DNA of 6,224 nucleotides, taken from contig KL569420.1 of the NCBI GenBank assembly GCA_000715685.1, positions 6,168-12,391 of the forward strand, given 5' to 3'. Below are positions 5,395 to 6,224 of this stretch, in pieces (the first letter of the stretch is position 1; every line of letters begins with the position of its first letter). Made by a program: the position numbers and the translations under genes. Origin of the DNA: Streptomyces lilacinus. GTDB taxonomy: Bacteria; Actinomycetota; Actinomycetes; Streptomycetales; Streptomycetaceae. Under the pieces are notes generated by a model, which was not told the origin of the DNA, made no database searches, and worked only from the letters and a program-made list of their open reading frames with translations.

Positions 5395-6224
5395 CGGGAC
5401 CCGGAAGTCCCCTTCGTCGCCCGGCGGTACAACGCCTCCACCGCGTCGCCGAAGTAGGCGCTGTACGAGGTCTCCTCGTCGCCGCCCTCGTCCTTGCCGC
5501 CCAGCACCCCGACCAGCGCGCCGCCGTCCGCGAGGAACGGGCTGCCGCTGGTGCCGTTGAGCAGGCCCTCGCAGGGGAAGCGCAGCTGGGTGCGGCTCTC
5601 CGCCTCCGTGGTGCCCCGGCAGGCGACCGGCCGCTCGGTGTCGTTCGGGTAGCCCACGACGCGCGCGCCGGCCTTCGCCGGCGGGCCGAAGCGTATGGGG
5701 GCCGCCCCCGTCACCCGCTCGAGCGGGGTGTCGCCTTCCACGGGCCGCACCCGCAGGAACGCCACGTCGTAGTCCGGGTCCCGGTCCTCGGCCCATTCGG
5801 GCGCGATGTCGATCGACGTCGGCACCCACACCCCGTACGGCGCCGCGCCGTCCTCGTAGCCGGGCACGAAGGCGAGGTCCGTGCGGAAGCCGTCCATGTA
5901 GACGCAGTGCGCGGCCGTGGCGATCAGGTCGCCGGCGCCGCTGTGCACGACGCTCGCCGTGCAGCCGTGGGCCGGGTCGTCGCCCTGGGCCGTGTAGAAG
6001 AGCGGGCCCACCGTCGGGGTGGCGGCCGTCTCGGCGGCGGCGCCGTCCTCCGTCGCGGCCGCGGCGTCGCCGGCGGGGGCCGCGGGAGCGCTGAGCGGGC
6101 GCCGGCCGTCCGTGCGCACGGCCTCCCGCATCCTGCGGCCCGCCTCGTCACCCGGCCCGCCGGGCTGGGTGTAGTGCCCGCGCGCGTCCCCGTCGGCCAG
6201 CGGCGCGCCCGCCGGCAGGGCGCG
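5391..6224 (-). CDS. Secreted trypsin-like serine protease (N-terminus outside window)
   Basis: The frame is open to the right edge, so the signal peptide and true start are not visible. The Met at 6129-6131 is internal, since readable protein (ADGDARGHYTQPGGPGDE) precedes it. Counting from that Met, the chymotrypsin-fold (S1) triad is complete: H75 in IATAAHCVY, D122 in DYDVAFLRV and S197 in LNGTSGSPF, in the right order and spacing. C57 and C76 bracket the His as in the usual disulfide, and C171 and C187 form a likely second pair. A low-complexity Ala/Pro/Glu stretch (about 15-40) precedes the catalytic domain, which begins VGPLFYTAQGDDPAHGCTASVV and looks like the linker or propeptide of an exported enzyme. 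The closest types are the Streptomyces trypsin-like and V8-like peptidases. Substrate preference cannot be told from what is seen. The stop TAG shares CTAG (5391-5394) with the opposing SseB-family gene. Confidence 0.88.
   Translation of the reverse strand, partial: RALPAGAPLADGDARGHYTQPGGPGDEAGRRMREAVRTDGRRPLSAPAAPAGDAAAATEDGAAAETAATPTVGPLFYTAQGDDPAHGCTASVVHSGAGDLIATAAHCVYMDGFRTDLAFVPGYEDGAAPYGVWVPTSIDIAPEWAEDRDPDYDVAFLRVRPVEGDTPLERVTGAAPIRFGPPAKAGARVVGYPNDTERPVACRGTTEAESRTQLRFPCEGLLNGTSGSPFLADGGALVGVLGGKDEGGDEETSYSAYFGDAVEALYRRATKGTSGSR
5396..5411 (+). terminator. Small hairpin just past the sseB stop
   Basis: GGGAC (5396-5400) pairs with GTCCC (5407-5411) around a 6-base loop, directly after the SseB-family stop codon. 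It lies inside the end of the protease coding region on the other strand, where no spare intergenic DNA exists. The stem is short and has no T-run, so a terminator role is only possible. Confidence 0.3.

Noticed and set aside
4879..5829. A minus-strand frame of about 316 codons across the SseB-family and protease genes
   Set aside because: It overlaps two recognisable genes in other frames and gives an Arg/Gly/Val/His-rich product typical of high-GC shadow frames.
1..6224. Mobile elements, CRISPR arrays, tRNA or rRNA genes, toxin-antitoxin or defence systems
   Set aside because: No transposase, integrase, evenly spaced repeat-spacer array, cloverleaf or RNA-gene sequence, or defence-type domain was seen on either strand. 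The short repeats found are confined to gene ends.

Overview
The window looks like ordinary chromosomal DNA from a Streptomyces or a close actinomycete. It has very high GC with G/C-rich third codon positions, and the proteins read like Streptomyces housekeeping families. The aminopeptidase and acyl-CoA dehydrogenase genes contain no TTA, CTA or TCA codons, which follows from the complementary strand staying open in exact register across both. There is no sign of a mobile element, CRISPR array, tRNA, rRNA, phage gene or compositional island.

Layout, left to right: (1) the 3' end of a plus-strand gene, probably an NHL-repeat/thioredoxin-like protein (2-406); (2) a converging minus-strand gene for a small two-helix membrane protein of the DUF6458 type (446-670); (3) a minus-strand secreted lipoprotein with a DUF4232-like domain (787-1434); (4) a minus-strand M18 aminopeptidase, apeB (1542-2834); (5) a minus-strand FadE5-type acyl-CoA dehydrogenase (2985-4811); (6) a divergent plus-strand SseB-family protein (4942-5394); (7) a converging minus-strand secreted trypsin-like serine protease that runs off the right edge (5391-6224).

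The genes do not form an evident pathway. FadE5 does fatty acyl-CoA oxidation, ApeB is cytosolic peptide trimming, and the lipoprotein and protease act outside the membrane. Each minus-strand gene is separated from the next by 107-150 bases, so they are probably separate transcription units rather than one tight operon.

No new biological system is visible. The points of interest are in the intergenic DNA. They are: a 23-bp tandem duplication carrying both stop codons of a convergent pair; a four-copy 15-bp repeat after apeB; a 19-bp repeat array with a perfect 12-bp-stem hairpin after fadE5; a hairpin-plus-T-rich terminator whose tail doubles as the likely -10 box of a leaderless apeB; a pair of inverted TACCGGTNNGTA operator-like sites upstream of fadE5; a promoter placing the sseB start at or next to its ATG; and a CTAG shared by two opposing stop codons.
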